Below are positions 49,827-60,006 of a stretch of 64,000 nucleotides of DNA, piece after piece (the stretch's first letter is position 1; each line of letters opens with the position of its first letter). Below the pieces are notes generated by a model, which searched no databases, had not been told where the DNA came from, and saw nothing but the letters and a program-made list of their open reading frames with translations. Source of the DNA: Azospirillum sp. TSH58 (GTDB lineage: Bacteria > Pseudomonadota > Alphaproteobacteria > Azospirillales > Azospirillaceae); NCBI RefSeq assembly GCF_003119115.1, contig NZ_CP022364.1, positions 2,122,001 through 2,186,000 of the forward strand, in the 5' to 3' direction. A program made the position numbers and the translations under genes.

Positions 49827-51248
49827 TCAGTGCGCGCGGGCCTGGAACAGGGCGACGCCCCGCAGCAGGTCGAGCGCGCGGGCCAGCTGGTAGTCGAAGG
49901 GCGGCTGGTTGGGCGCGCCCTCGCCATTCTCCGCGGACGGCGCCGCCGGGGCGTTGCCGTTGGCGGGGGCCGGCGTTGCACCCGGCGTTGCAGGGGCTGC
50001 ACCCGGTGCAGCGCCCGGAGCCGGAGCGTTGCTGGCGCCCGGCGCCGGGGCCGGCTGGGTGGTGGCCGGGCGGGGGGCGTCCGGGTTGCGCAGCGCGCCG
50101 CGCAGGTCGCTCTCGCGACGGCGGATCAGACCCTGGTCGGTCTCCTCGACGCGGGCCGGGTGCACCTCGATGTCCGGGGTGATGCCCAGCGCCTGGATCG
50201 ACTTGCCCGACGGCGTGTAGTAGCGCGCCGTGGTCAGGCGCATGGCGCCGTGGCCGGGCAGCGGGATGATCGTCTGGACCGAGCCCTTGCCGAAGGACTG
50301 GGTGCCGAGGACGAGCGCCCGCTTGTGGTCCTGCAGCGCGCCGGCGACGATCTCCGACGCCGAGGCCGAACCGCCGTTGATCAGCACCACCACCGGCAGG
50401 CCCTTGGCGAGGTCGCCGGGCTTGGCGTTGTAGCGCGTGCCCTCCTCGGCCTTGCGGCCGCGGGTGGAGACGATCTCGCCCTTCTCCAGGAAGGTGTCGG
50501 AGACCGAGACCGCCTGGTCGAGCAGGCCGCCGGGGTTGTTGCGCAGGTCGAGGACGTAGCCCTTCAGCTTGTCGCCGAGCTGCTGCTGGATGGAGGCGAT
50601 GGCCTTCTCCAGCCCCTGCTGCGTCTGCTCGTTGAAGCTGGTGACGCGGACGTAGCCGATGTCGCCCTCGGTGCGGTAGCGGACCGACTGCACCTTGATG
50701 ACGGCGCGGGTCAGCGTGACCTCGAACGGCTCGCCGGCCTCGCCGCGGCGCACGGTGACCTTGATGTCGCTGCCCACCGGGCCGCGCATCTTCTCCACCG
50801 CCTCGTTCAGCGACAGGCCCATCACGGCCTCGCCGTTGAGCTGGATGATCAGGTCGCCCGGCTGCAGACCGGCGCGGAAGGCCGGCGTCTCGTCGATGGG
50901 CGAGACGACCTTGATCAGGCCGTTCTCCATCGTCACCTCGATGCCCAGCCCGCCGAACTCGCCGCGGGTCTGAACCTGCATGTCCTGGAAGCTCTTGCGG
51001 TTCAGATAACTGGAATGCGGGTCGAGCGAGGTGAGCATTCCGTTGATGGCGGATTCGATGAGCTGCTCGTCCGTCGTCGACTCGACATATTCGGCGCGCA
51101 CGCGCTCGAACACGTCGCCGAACAGGTTGAGCTGGCGGTAGGTCTCGGAACTGTTGCCGGTGCTGTTCACCTGCGCGGTGACGGTGGCGACGCCGGCCCC
51201 CAGAAACACCAGGGCCGCGGCGGTGGCGGCACGCTTGACTATCCTCAT
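49827..51248 (-). CDS. ctpA: C-terminal processing peptidase (S41)
   Basis: A 473-residue periplasmic protease. A signal sequence (residues 1-25, ending TVTAQ) is followed by a PDZ domain (AFRAGLQPGDLIIQLNGE) and the S41 catalytic domain with Ser in GGSASASEIVAGAL and Lys in GTQSFGKGSVQT. The C-terminal 90 residues are Pro/Ala-rich and poorly conserved. It lies directly after envC (stop and start are adjacent), an arrangement conserved among relatives. Confidence 0.93.
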   Translation of the reverse strand: MRIVKRAATAAALVFLGAGVATVTAQVNSTGNSSETYRQLNLFGDVFERVRAEYVESTTDEQLIESAINGMLTSLDPHSSYLNRKSFQDMQVQTRGEFGGLGIEVTMENGLIKVVSPIDETPAFRAGLQPGDLIIQLNGEAVMGLSLNEAVEKMRGPVGSDIKVTVRRGEAGEPFEVTLTRAVIKVQSVRYRTEGDIGYVRVTSFNEQTQQGLEKAIASIQQQLGDKLKGYVLDLRNNPGGLLDQAVSVSDTFLEKGEIVSTRGRKAEEGTRYNAKPGDLAKGLPVVVLINGGSASASEIVAGALQDHKRALVLGTQSFGKGSVQTIIPLPGHGAMRLTTARYYTPSGKSIQALGITPDIEVHPARVEETDQGLIRRRESDLRGALRNPDAPRPATTQPAPAPGASNAPAPGAAPGAAPATPGATPAPANGNAPAAPSAENGEGAPNQPPFDYQLARALDLLRGVALFQARAH

Positions 51249-52661
51249 CTACCCTTGTCCTTTCCCCTCCGGGGCGCCGAAACCGCGCTGTGGATTGATC
51301 GGCTGTCCGTGACGTCGAAGCTCGAAGTAAAGATCGGGTGACCCGTCGGCGGGCATCAGGCCGATGGGTTCCCCCGTGGCCACGCGCCGTCCGACGGCCG
51401 TGTCGATGCGGCCAAATCCAGCGATGAGACTATGATATCCGTGGCTGTGTTCCACGATCAAGATTTGGCCATAGCCGCGGAACGGCCCGGCGAAGACGAT
51501 CGTCCCGGCCTGCGGTGACACCACCGTCGAACCGGCGCGGGCCTGGATGGTGACACCCCGGCTGGTCGCGCCATAGCGGTCGGCCTCGCCGTAGCGGACG
51601 GTCACCCGCCCACCCACCGGCAGGCGTTCCCCGGCGGGCGCGCTGGGCGCGGCGCGGGCGGTTTCCGTCTCGGCCCTGGCCCGCTGCTCCGCGAGCTTCT
51701 GTTCAGCGGCGCGCTGCTCCGCCGCCCTCTGTTCCGCCAGCTTCTGCTCGGCTTGTCTCTGCTCCGCGGCCCGCTGCTCGGCGAGCCGGCGTTCGGCTTC
51801 CCGGCGCTCCGCCTCCAGCCGTTCGGCCTCGCGCTTGGCCGCCGCCGCCGCCGCCGCGGCGCGGCGTTCGGCCTCGATGCGGTCCATCAGCTGGCGCAGG
51901 TCGGCGGCCTGACCGGTCAGCCGGGCGGTGCGCTGGGCGACCTGCTGGCGCTCCTCCTCGGTCTGGCGCGACAGCTCCTCGCGCCGGGCGACGAGCTGGC
52001 CGATCTCCTTCTGGCGGTCGATCAGGGTGAGGCGGGCGGCGTAGGTGCGGCTGCGCTGGGCCTGCAGCGTCTCGCGCGTCTCGGCCAGCCGGGTCAGCGC
52101 CTGGGCCAGCGCGTCGGCACGGGCGCGCAGGGCCGGAACCGTGTCGCGCAGCAGCAGGGCGGAGCGCAGCGTGTCCACCGGCCCGTCCGGGCGGGCCAGC
52201 GCCGCTTCCGGCGGGATGCGGGCGACGCGCTGCAGGGCGGCGAGCAGGGCGGCGATCTGCTGCCGCTCGCCTTCCAGCTTCTCGGCCTGATTGCGCTCCT
52301 GCGTCTCCAGCGCGGTCAGGGACTCTTCGAGATGGGCGAGTTCGTCCTCCTGCGCCCGTTCCTGGTCGGCCAGACCGACCAGCCGCTCGCGCAGTTCGTC
52401 CAGCTCCTTCTGGAGCGTCTGGGACTGGCGGTCGAGCTGCCGTTGCAGGGCCTTGTCGGACTGGAGGTCCTGCTCCACCCGCTTCAGCGTCTGGCCGGGG
52501 GACTCGGTCTGCGCCGCGGCGGTGGCGGAGATGGCGAGAAGGGTGGCGGTCAGCAGGGCCGGCCGCCAGGGAAACGCCCGTCTCCCCCCCGCGCCTTGCG
52601 GACGGGAGACGGGGAGGGGGAGCAGAGCAACACCCGCCGGATGATCGCGCCCTGCGCCCAT
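51249..52661 (-). CDS. envC: EnvC-like murein hydrolase activator
   Basis: A 470-residue periplasmic protein. A signal peptide (about residues 32-51, ending TAAAQ) is preceded by an unusually long head. Two coiled-coil stretches (55-165, 195-330) follow, the second with repeated AEQRAAEQ units. The C-terminal LytM domain (about 350-460, GQILIVEHSHGYHSLIAG) lacks the second HxH metal motif, so like E. coli EnvC it probably activates amidases rather than cutting peptidoglycan. It ends next to ctpA. Confidence 0.88.
   Translation of the reverse strand: MGAGRDHPAGVALLPLPVSRPQGAGGRRAFPWRPALLTATLLAISATAAAQTESPGQTLKRVEQDLQSDKALQRQLDRQSQTLQKELDELRERLVGLADQERAQEDELAHLEESLTALETQERNQAEKLEGERQQIAALLAALQRVARIPPEAALARPDGPVDTLRSALLLRDTVPALRARADALAQALTRLAETRETLQAQRSRTYAARLTLIDRQKEIGQLVARREELSRQTEEERQQVAQRTARLTGQAADLRQLMDRIEAERRAAAAAAAAKREAERLEAERREAERRLAEQRAAEQRQAEQKLAEQRAAEQRAAEQKLAEQRARAETETARAAPSAPAGERLPVGGRVTVRYGEADRYGATSRGVTIQARAGSTVVSPQAGTIVFAGPFRGYGQILIVEHSHGYHSLIAGFGRIDTAVGRRVATGEPIGLMPADGSPDLYFELRRHGQPINPQRGFGAPEGKGQG
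52578..52620. repeat. Palindromic repeat inside the 5' end of envC
   Basis: CCGTCTCCC 52578-52586 and GGGAGACGG 52604-52612 are perfect inverted copies, continued by GGGAGGGGG to 52620. It is translated as part of the long head before the EnvC signal peptide, giving LPLPVSRPQGAGGRRAF. It is the only copy of the family found within a gene. Confidence 0.6.
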
Positions 52662-52674
52662 GCCCTGTTCCGCC

Positions 52675-54240
<1,566 letters not shown>

Positions 54241-54303
54241 CACGCTCCTCATACGCCTGTCACGGTCGGGTTGCGGGTCTCTCGGTCGAACTGTCTGACG
54301 TCG

Positions 54304-54373
54304 GTGTTCTTAAAGCCGTGTTCTTATGGCCGCGTTCTTCTGGCCACGTTCTTCTGGCCACGTTCTTCTGGAC
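54304..54373. repeat. Five tandem 14-base repeats between gpmI and rlmH
   Basis: Units begin at 54304, 54318, 54332, 54346 and 54360. The last three read (A/G)CGTTCTTCTGG(C/A)C and the first two are GTGTTCTTAAAGCC and GTGTTCTTATGGCC. It is a degraded minisatellite filling most of the 181-base spacer. On the transcribed minus strand it reads as AGAA-rich sequence. Confidence 0.85.
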
Positions 54374-54421
54374 TGGGGCCGGATCAGAAAATGGCACGCC
54401 TGCGCACGCGCACAATGGGAG

Positions 54422-54880
54422 TCATGCACGGTGATAGGGGTGTCCGGCCAGAATTTGCTGGGCACGGTAGATTTGCTCCGCCAACATGCCTCGCACCAGC
54501 ATATGCGGCCATGTCATGGCGCCCAAGGCCAAAAGAAAATCGGCGCGCGCCCGCACGGCGTCGCCGTGGCCGTCCGCCCCGCCGATCAGAAAGGCGATGT
54601 CGCCCGCCCCCTGGTCCCGCCAGCCGCCGAGCTTGGCGGCGAAGGCCTCGCTGGTGATGGTCTTGCCGCGCTCGTCCAGCGCCACCACGATGGCCCCGGT
54701 GGGGATGGCGGCCAACAGCAGCTCCGCCTCCTGCCGCTTCAACTCGTCGGAGGCGAGGCGTTTCTTGACCTCGACCTCGCGCAGCGTCAGCGGCCAGGAC
54801 AGCCGGCCGGCATACTCGTCATAGAGATCGCGCGCCGGACCGGTCCGTGACCGCCCAACCGCGGCAAGCCACAGACGCAT
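54422..54880 (-). CDS. rlmH: 23S rRNA (pseudouridine1915-N3)-methyltransferase
   Basis: A 152-residue SPOUT methyltransferase. [29 protein letters not shown] and the C-terminal [21 protein letters not shown] are the RlmH signature around the SAM knot. It methylates pseudouridine 1915 of 23S rRNA. It lies 42 bases after rsfS in the usual order. Confidence 0.95.
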   Translation of the reverse strand: MRLWLAAVGRSRTGPARDLYDEYAGRLSWPLTLREVEVKKRLASDELKRQEAELLLAAIPTGAIVVALDERGKTITSEAFAAKLGGWRDQGAGDIAFLIGGADGHGDAVRARADFLLALGAMTWPHMLVRGMLAEQIYRAQQILAGHPYHRA

Positions 54881-54922
54881 CGGTCCGACTCCCGTTCCTC
54901 ACCCGTCCAGACTGCTCGACCG

Positions 54923-55363
54923 TCAGGCGCTCATGCGCTCGGCGGAGGGCCGCGGCGTCTCCAGACCCCACATCTTCTCGATGTTGTAGAAGGTCCGGAC
55001 TTCCGGGCGGAACAGGTGGATGATGACGTCCCCGGCGTCGACCAGAACCCAGTCGCACTGGTTCAGGCCCTCGACCTCGACGCCGCGCAGGCCGGCCTGC
55101 TTCATGCGGTCGGCCAGCTTCATGGCCATGGCGGCGATGTGCCGGGTGTTGCGGCCCGACGCCACGATCATGTAGTCGGCGATGCTGGTCTTGCCGGCAA
55201 GGTCGATGACGACGACGTCTTCGGCCTGATCGTCGTCCAGGGACTTCTCGACGAGCGCCTTCAGTTCGTCCGGCTGGGGAACGGGAACGGGCGCGGGCCG
55301 CACAACGGGCGCGGCCGGTTCGATGAACGTGTTGATGGTACCTACCTCGCGATACAGGGTCAC
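54923..55363 (-). CDS. rsfS: Ribosomal silencing factor RsfS
   Basis: A 146-residue protein. The core KALVEKSLDDDQAEDVVVID and SIADYMIVASGRNTRHIAAM with WVLVDAGDVIIHLF is the RsfS fold, which binds ribosomal protein L14 and blocks subunit joining in starvation. About 35 residues rich in Pro/Val precede it. The GTG 55363 overlaps the nadD stop as GTGA, which supports this start. Confidence 0.93.
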   Translation of the reverse strand: MTLYREVGTINTFIEPAAPVVRPAPVPVPQPDELKALVEKSLDDDQAEDVVVIDLAGKTSIADYMIVASGRNTRHIAAMAMKLADRMKQAGLRGVEVEGLNQCDWVLVDAGDVIIHLFRPEVRTFYNIEKMWGLETPRPSAERMSA

Positions 55364-55977
55364 GATCCGCTGGCGCGTGCCCGGCGGATCGCCGTTGCCG
55401 AAGCCGGATGCAGCGGGTTGCGGAGGAAAATCCAGGCCGGTGTTTTCGAACCGGCCACCCCCTTGGCCTTGTGCATGCTGACCCGGCGACGGGCATAGCG
55501 CTGAGCGGCTATGCCACCAAGCGCTCCCATAGAATAAGTTGGACGGGCGAGAACTGCAACCGGCACCAGCCGGAAGATGCGCGTCCAGTGCCGCCAACGG
55601 GGGATTTGCCGAAGATTGTCCGCCCCCATCAGCCAGACGAAGCGCGTTTTCGGGAAGCGAAGCGTCAGCTTGGCCAGCGTGTCGGCGGTGTAGCGGGTGC
55701 CAAGCTCCCGCTCGATGGCGGTGATCCGGATGGCCGGATGACGGGCGGTGCGCCGGGCCTCCTCCAGCCGCTCGGCGAGTGGCGCCATGCCCCGCACGGG
55801 CTTCAGCGGGTTCTGCGGGCTGACCAGCCACCACACCTGATCCAGCCCCAGCGCCTTCAACGCGTACAGGCTGATGTGCCGGTGCCCGGCGTGGGCCGGG
55901 TTGAAGGACCCGCCGAGCAGCCCGACGCGCAGGCCGGCGTGGAGCGGGCCGGCGTAGCGGTGGGGGGGTGGTTTCAC
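55360..55977 (-). CDS. nadD: Nicotinate-mononucleotide adenylyltransferase
   Basis: A 205-residue nucleotidyltransferase. VGLLGGSFNPAHAGHRHISL holds the HxGH-type site (HAGH), followed by LMGADNLRQIPRW and the C-terminal ISSTAIR-like PASATAIRRARASG. It adenylates nicotinate mononucleotide for NAD synthesis. It starts with GTG at 55977. Its stop overlaps the rsfS start by two bases of the GTGA quartet. Confidence 0.92.
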   Translation of the reverse strand: MKPPPHRYAGPLHAGLRVGLLGGSFNPAHAGHRHISLYALKALGLDQVWWLVSPQNPLKPVRGMAPLAERLEEARRTARHPAIRITAIERELGTRYTADTLAKLTLRFPKTRFVWLMGADNLRQIPRWRHWTRIFRLVPVAVLARPTYSMGALGGIAAQRYARRRVSMHKAKGVAGSKTPAWIFLRNPLHPASATAIRRARASGS

Positions 55978-56000
55978 GGTGCCCCCACCGCCGGCAACGA

Positions 56001-56082
56001 TGCCCCCACCCTAACCCTCCCCCGCTGGGCGGGGGAGGGAGCAAGCTCCTCCCCCTGCGAAGTGGGGGGAGGGTGGGAGGGG
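56001..56082. repeat. Two palindromic repeats between proA and nadD
   Basis: A perfect hairpin at 56015-56039 (CCCTCCCCCGC, loop TGG, GCGGGGGAGGG) is followed by a second at about 56046-56081 (CTCCTCCCCCTGC, loop, GTGGGGGGAG). They fill the 123-base spacer between two genes transcribed in the same direction. Confidence 0.65.
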
Positions 56083-56100
56083 GGCTCGTGGATGGAGGTG

Positions 56101-57381
56101 TTACGGCCGCGTCTGGCCATCGCCGCGCACGACATACTTGTAGCTGGTCAGCTGCTCCGCCCCGACCGGGCCGCGGGCGTGGAACTTGTCGGTGGAGATG
56201 CCGATCTCCGCGCCCATGCCGAACTCGCCGCCGTCGGCGAACTGGGTGCTGGCGTTCCACAGCACGATGCCGCTGTCGATGCGCTGCAGGAAGCGCTCCG
56301 CCGCCGCCGGGTCCTCGGTCACGATGGCGTCGGTGTGGTGGGAGCCGTGGCGGTTGATGTGGTCGATGGCCCCGTCCACCCCGTCCACCACGCCGCAGGC
56401 GATGATGGCGTCGAGATACTCGGTGTCCCAGTCCTCCGGCGCCACCGCCGTCACGCGCGGGTCGGCGGCCTGGGCGGCGGCGTCGCCGCGGACGGCGCAG
56501 CCGGCGTCCAGCAGGTCCTTCACCAGAACCGGCAGGACGGCGTCGGCGATCCTGCGGTCGACCAGCAGCGTCTCGGCGGCGCCGCAGATCGAAGTGCGGC
56601 GCATCTTGGCGTTCATCACCACCTTGCGCGCCTTCTCCGGGTCGGCCCCGGCGTCGACATAGACGGTGTTGTTGCCGTCCAGATGCTTGATGACCGGGAT
56701 GCGGCTCTCCTCGGCGATGCGCTGGATCAGCGACTTGCCGCCGCGCGGGACGATCACGTCGATGAAGTCGCGCATCGTCAGCATGTGGCCGACCGCCGCC
56801 CGGTCCGTGGTGGGGACGAGCTGGATCGCCGCTTCCGGCAGACCGGCGGCGCGCAGGCCGTCGGCCAGACAGGCGGCGATGGCGCGGGACGAGCGGATGC
56901 TCTCCGACCCGCCGCGCAGGATCGCCGCGTTGCCCGACTTCAGGCAGAGGCCGCCGGCGTCGGCGGTGACGTTGGGGCGGCTCTCGTAGATGATGCCGAT
57001 CACGCCCAGCGGCACGCGCACGCGCTGGATGACCAGCCCGTTGGGGCGGGTCCATTCGGCGATGACGCCGCCGATGGGGTCGGGGAAGTCGGCGATGTCC
57101 TCCAGCCCCTTGGCCATCGCCTCGATGCGGGCATCGTTGAGGGCGAGGCGTTCGATCATGGGACCGGCGAGGCCGCGCTCCCGGGCGGCGGCGACGTCGG
57201 CGTCGTTGGCCGCCTGGATCTCCGCCTTGCGGGCGCGGATCGCGGCGGCCGCCGCCCGCAAGGCCTGATCCTTCGACGGGCTTGGCACGGTCGCCAGCTC
57301 CGCCGCGGCGGCGCGGGCGGCGCGGCCGAGGGCGAGCATCTGATCGTGCAAGGCGTCGGTGGTCTCAAGCAGGGCGGACAT
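56101..57381 (-). CDS. proA: Gamma-glutamyl phosphate reductase
   Basis: A 426-residue reductase of proline synthesis. [20 protein letters not shown], the catalytic cysteine in [14 protein letters not shown], and [20 protein letters not shown] are present. It makes glutamate semialdehyde from the product of ProB. ATG 57381 is preferred to GTG 57390. Its usual neighbour proB is 2.6 kb away, with two plus-strand genes and a phosphatase gene between them. Confidence 0.95.
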   Translation of the reverse strand: MSALLETTDALHDQMLALGRAARAAAAELATVPSPSKDQALRAAAAAIRARKAEIQAANDADVAAARERGLAGPMIERLALNDARIEAMAKGLEDIADFPDPIGGVIAEWTRPNGLVIQRVRVPLGVIGIIYESRPNVTADAGGLCLKSGNAAILRGGSESIRSSRAIAACLADGLRAAGLPEAAIQLVPTTDRAAVGHMLTMRDFIDVIVPRGGKSLIQRIAEESRIPVIKHLDGNNTVYVDAGADPEKARKVVMNAKMRRTSICGAAETLLVDRRIADAVLPVLVKDLLDAGCAVRGDAAAQAADPRVTAVAPEDWDTEYLDAIIACGVVDGVDGAIDHINRHGSHHTDAIVTEDPAAAERFLQRIDSGIVLWNASTQFADGGEFGMGAEIGISTDKFHARGPVGAEQLTSYKYVVRGDGQTRP

Positions 57382-57506
57382 CGGTCTCACTCCAGTGGCG
57401 TTCGCCAGTCAAAAAGGCCGGAAACAAAAAAAGGGCCGGAACCATAGCCCATCCCGCGCTTCCGCGAAAGCCATGGCGGCTAAGCCGAAATGCTGAGTGG
57501 AATACT

Positions 57507-57535
57507 CAACAATCCGTCTGGGCCGCGGATTGTTG
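57507..57535. promoter_or_regulatory. Perfect 10-base inverted repeat upstream of the cytochrome gene
   Basis: CAACAATCCG at 57507-57516 and CGGATTGTTG at 57526-57535 are perfect inverted copies with a 9-base spacer. The site lies 44 bases before the cytochrome c ATG and 126 bases before the divergent proA start. Symmetry, position and absence of a T-run suggest a dimeric regulator site. Confidence 0.55.
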
Positions 57536-57579
57536 CGCGGGTAGCGTTCCGTCATGCGACATCGGTGAGGGAGCCTTCC

Positions 57580-58443
57580 ATGAACGGGCTGGTCCGCCGC
57601 GGCACGGCCGTGGCCGTCGTGGTGCTGTGGCTGGGCGGAGGGGCCTTGGCCGAAACGCCGCCGGAATCGCCGCTGGAGCGGGGGCGCGCCCTGGTCAACG
57701 GGATCGTCGCCTGCGGCAACTGCCACACCCCGCAGGGGCCGAACGGTCCGGTCGCGGGGCGGGAACTGGCCGGCGGGACGCCCTTCGTGGAGGAGCCCTT
57801 CACCGCCTACGCCTCCAACATCACGCCGGACCCGGAGACGGGGATCGGGCGCTGGACCGACGAGCAGCTGATCGCGGCGATCCGCGAGGGCCGGCGCCCC
57901 GACGGCAGCCTGATCGGCCCGCCGATGCCCTTCGGCTTCTACCGCGGCCTGTCGGACGGCGACCTGCGCGCCATCGTCGCCTATCTGCGCAGCGTTCCGC
58001 CGGTGCGGCATTCTGTCCCGAAGTCGGAGTACCGCATGGCGCTGCCCGCCGCCTACGGCCCGCCGGTCGGGACGGTGGCGGAGGTGCCGCGTACGGACCC
58101 GGTGGCGTACGGCGCGTACATGGCCGGGCCGCTTGGCCATTGCATGGAATGCCACACGCCCATGCTGCCGGACGGGCGGCTCGACATGACCCGCGCGGGG
58201 GCCGGCGGGCGGAACTTCACCGGGCCGTGGGGCAACGCCGTGTCCCGCAACATCACGCAGGACAAGGAACATGGGCTGGGCGGCTGGACCGACGCGGAGA
58301 TCGGCCGGGCCATCACCGAGGGTGTACGTCCCGACGGCAGCCGGCTGAGCCCGCCCATGGGCTACCACTACTACAAGTCCATGAGCGACGGCGAGTTGGG
58401 CGCCCTGGTCGCCTACCTCCGTACGCTTCCCCCGACCCGCTAG
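57580..58443 (+). CDS. Periplasmic dihaem cytochrome c
   Basis: A 287-residue protein with a signal peptide (residues 1-25, ending GGALA) and two similar haem domains: CGNCH in the first and CMECH in the second. Each is followed by a SNITPDPETG- or RNITQDKEHG-type loop and a closing IVAYLRSVPP or LVAYLRTLPP. This resembles the cytochrome subunits of membrane alcohol or aldehyde dehydrogenases, but no dehydrogenase gene is adjacent. ATG 57580 has GAGGGAGCC ahead of it. Confidence 0.85.
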   Translation: MNGLVRRGTAVAVVVLWLGGGALAETPPESPLERGRALVNGIVACGNCHTPQGPNGPVAGRELAGGTPFVEEPFTAYASNITPDPETGIGRWTDEQLIAAIREGRRPDGSLIGPPMPFGFYRGLSDGDLRAIVAYLRSVPPVRHSVPKSEYRMALPAAYGPPVGTVAEVPRTDPVAYGAYMAGPLGHCMECHTPMLPDGRLDMTRAGAGGRNFTGPWGNAVSRNITQDKEHGLGGWTDAEIGRAITEGVRPDGSRLSPPMGYHYYKSMSDGELGALVAYLRTLPPTR

Positions 58444-58552
58444 ACCCCACCGGCCGTGCGTGAAATACCGCACCGCCGAAAACGCAGTACCGTAAGCCTT
58501 GCCGAGAGGGCATAGTCCGCGGGCTTTTTCCCACCCGCCGGACCGTGGCCCC

Positions 58553-59296
58553 ATGCTGACCCTGCTGCTGATCGTCTCCGCCTTCTTTGCGGGCGTGCTC
58601 AACGCCGTGGCCGGTGGCGGCAGCTTCCTGACCTTCCCGGCGCTGATCATGGCCGGCGTGCCGCCGCTGAACGCCAACGCGACCAGCACGGTGGCGGTGT
58701 CGCCGGGCGCGCTGGCCAGCGCCTACGGCTACCGGCGGGAGTTGGGGCGGATCAAGGAGGTCAGCCTGCCGGCCTTCCTCGGCGTCAGCCTGGTCGGCGG
58801 GCTGCTGGGCGCGCTGCTTCTGCTGTGGACGCCGCAGCGCGTGTTCGAGGAGATCATCCCCTGGCTGCTGCTGTTCGCGACGGTTCTGTTCGCCTTCGGC
58901 CCGAAGGTGTCGGCCTACATCCGCCGCAACTTCAAGGTCGGCCACAGCACCGTGCTGATCGTGCAGTTCTTCATCGCCATCTACGGCGGCTATTTCGGCG
59001 GAGGGATCGGCATCCTGATCCTGGCGACGCTGGGCGTCTTCGGCCTGACCGACCTGCACGCGATGAACGGGCTGAAGGCTCTGGTCTCCGGTTGCCTGAA
59101 CGCGGTCGCGGTGGTGGCCTTCGTGTTCGGCGGTGCGGTCTATTGGAACGAGGCGCTGATCATGATGGTGGCCGCCGTGGCCGGCGGCTACGCCGGGGCC
59201 GCGGTCGCCCGCCACATCCCGCCGCCGATCCTGCGCAAGTTCGTGATCCTGGTGGGCGTGGCGATGACGGTCTATTTCTTCGTCGCGAAGGGCTGA
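58553..59296 (+). CDS. TauE/SafE-family membrane permease
   Basis: A 247-residue polytopic protein with about eight hydrophobic helices. The family motifs FFAGVLNAVAGGGSFLTFPA (N-terminal half) and FIAIYGGYFGGGIGILILA (second half) are both present. Members are thought to export or import sulfonates and other organic anions; substrate here is unknown. It follows the cytochrome gene by 109 bases on the same strand. ATG 58553 is used, though no clear ribosome-binding site precedes it. Confidence 0.85.
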   Translation: MLTLLLIVSAFFAGVLNAVAGGGSFLTFPALIMAGVPPLNANATSTVAVSPGALASAYGYRRELGRIKEVSLPAFLGVSLVGGLLGALLLLWTPQRVFEEIIPWLLLFATVLFAFGPKVSAYIRRNFKVGHSTVLIVQFFIAIYGGYFGGGIGILILATLGVFGLTDLHAMNGLKALVSGCLNAVAVVAFVFGGAVYWNEALIMMVAAVAGGYAGAAVARHIPPPILRKFVILVGVAMTVYFFVAKG

Positions 59297-59310
59297 GGGG
59301 GCGGCGGCGG

Positions 59311-60006
59311 TCAGTCCGCCGCCATGCGCTCCGCAAGGCCGCACAGGCCGTCCCAGTCCAGCGCCGCCGGGTCCGACACCACATGGTCGGCGGCGTCGAA
59401 CAGCAGGTCGGCGTGCTGCGGCCAGGCGATGGTCAGCATGCCGGCGGCCTTGGCGGCGCGGGCGCCGGTCGGGCTGTCCTCGATCACCGCGCAGGCCGCG
59501 GGCGGCACGCCGAGGCGGGCGGCGGCGGTCAGGTAGGGCTCGGGGTCCGGCTTGCCCTTGCCCACGTCGTCGCGGCTGAGCCCGAACAGGAAATGCGGGC
59601 TGCCCATATGGCGCAGGTTGGCCTCCACCACGCGGCGCCCGCTGTTCGACACGCAGGCCTGCAGCAGCCCCCGCTCCGCGAAGGCGTCGACCAGCGCCAG
59701 GGCGCCGGCCCGCGCCTCCACCTCGGCGATGCGCTCCAGATAGAGGTCGGTGATGGCGTCCGCCCATTCCCGGAAGGTCAGCGCCATGGGCCGGGCGGCG
59801 TGCAGCCGGGCGTACAGCTCCGGGAAGGCGACGCCCAGCGTCGCCGCGTAGTCCGTGTCGGACATGACATGGCCGTGCAGCCGGCAGACCGCGATGGTGG
59901 CGCGCTGGTGCCAGGGCTCGCTGTCCAGAAGCGTGCCGTCGATGTCCCACAGGATGGCCTGAAGGGGCGGGCGGGCCAGGATCGAACGGTTCACCGGGCC
60001 GCTCAC
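59311..60006 (-). CDS. HAD-superfamily phosphatase
   Basis: A 231-residue HAD subfamily IA hydrolase: motif [14 protein letters not shown], motif [10 protein letters not shown], motif III lysine KGKPDPEPY and motif [14 protein letters not shown]. Sequence around the cap resembles phosphoglycolate phosphatase and beta-phosphoglucomutase types; substrate not assignable. Its GTG start overlaps the proB stop as GTGA, so it is translationally coupled to proB. Confidence 0.85.
   Translation of the reverse strand: MSGPVNRSILARPPLQAILWDIDGTLLDSEPWHQRATIAVCRLHGHVMSDTDYAATLGVAFPELYARLHAARPMALTFREWADAITDLYLERIAEVEARAGALALVDAFAERGLLQACVSNSGRRVVEANLRHMGSPHFLFGLSRDDVGKGKPDPEPYLTAAARLGVPPAACAVIEDSPTGARAAKAAGMLTIAWPQHADLLFDAADHVVSDPAALDWDGLCGLAERMAAD

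Noticed and set aside
54304..54373. CRISPR-like array
   Set aside because: Units are 14 bases and directly contiguous, with no spacers and no cas genes.
54923..57055. A 710-residue protein reading through nadD and proA
   Set aside because: Only its last 146 codons match a family (RsfS); the rest is a shadow frame of proA and nadD and of the repeats between them.
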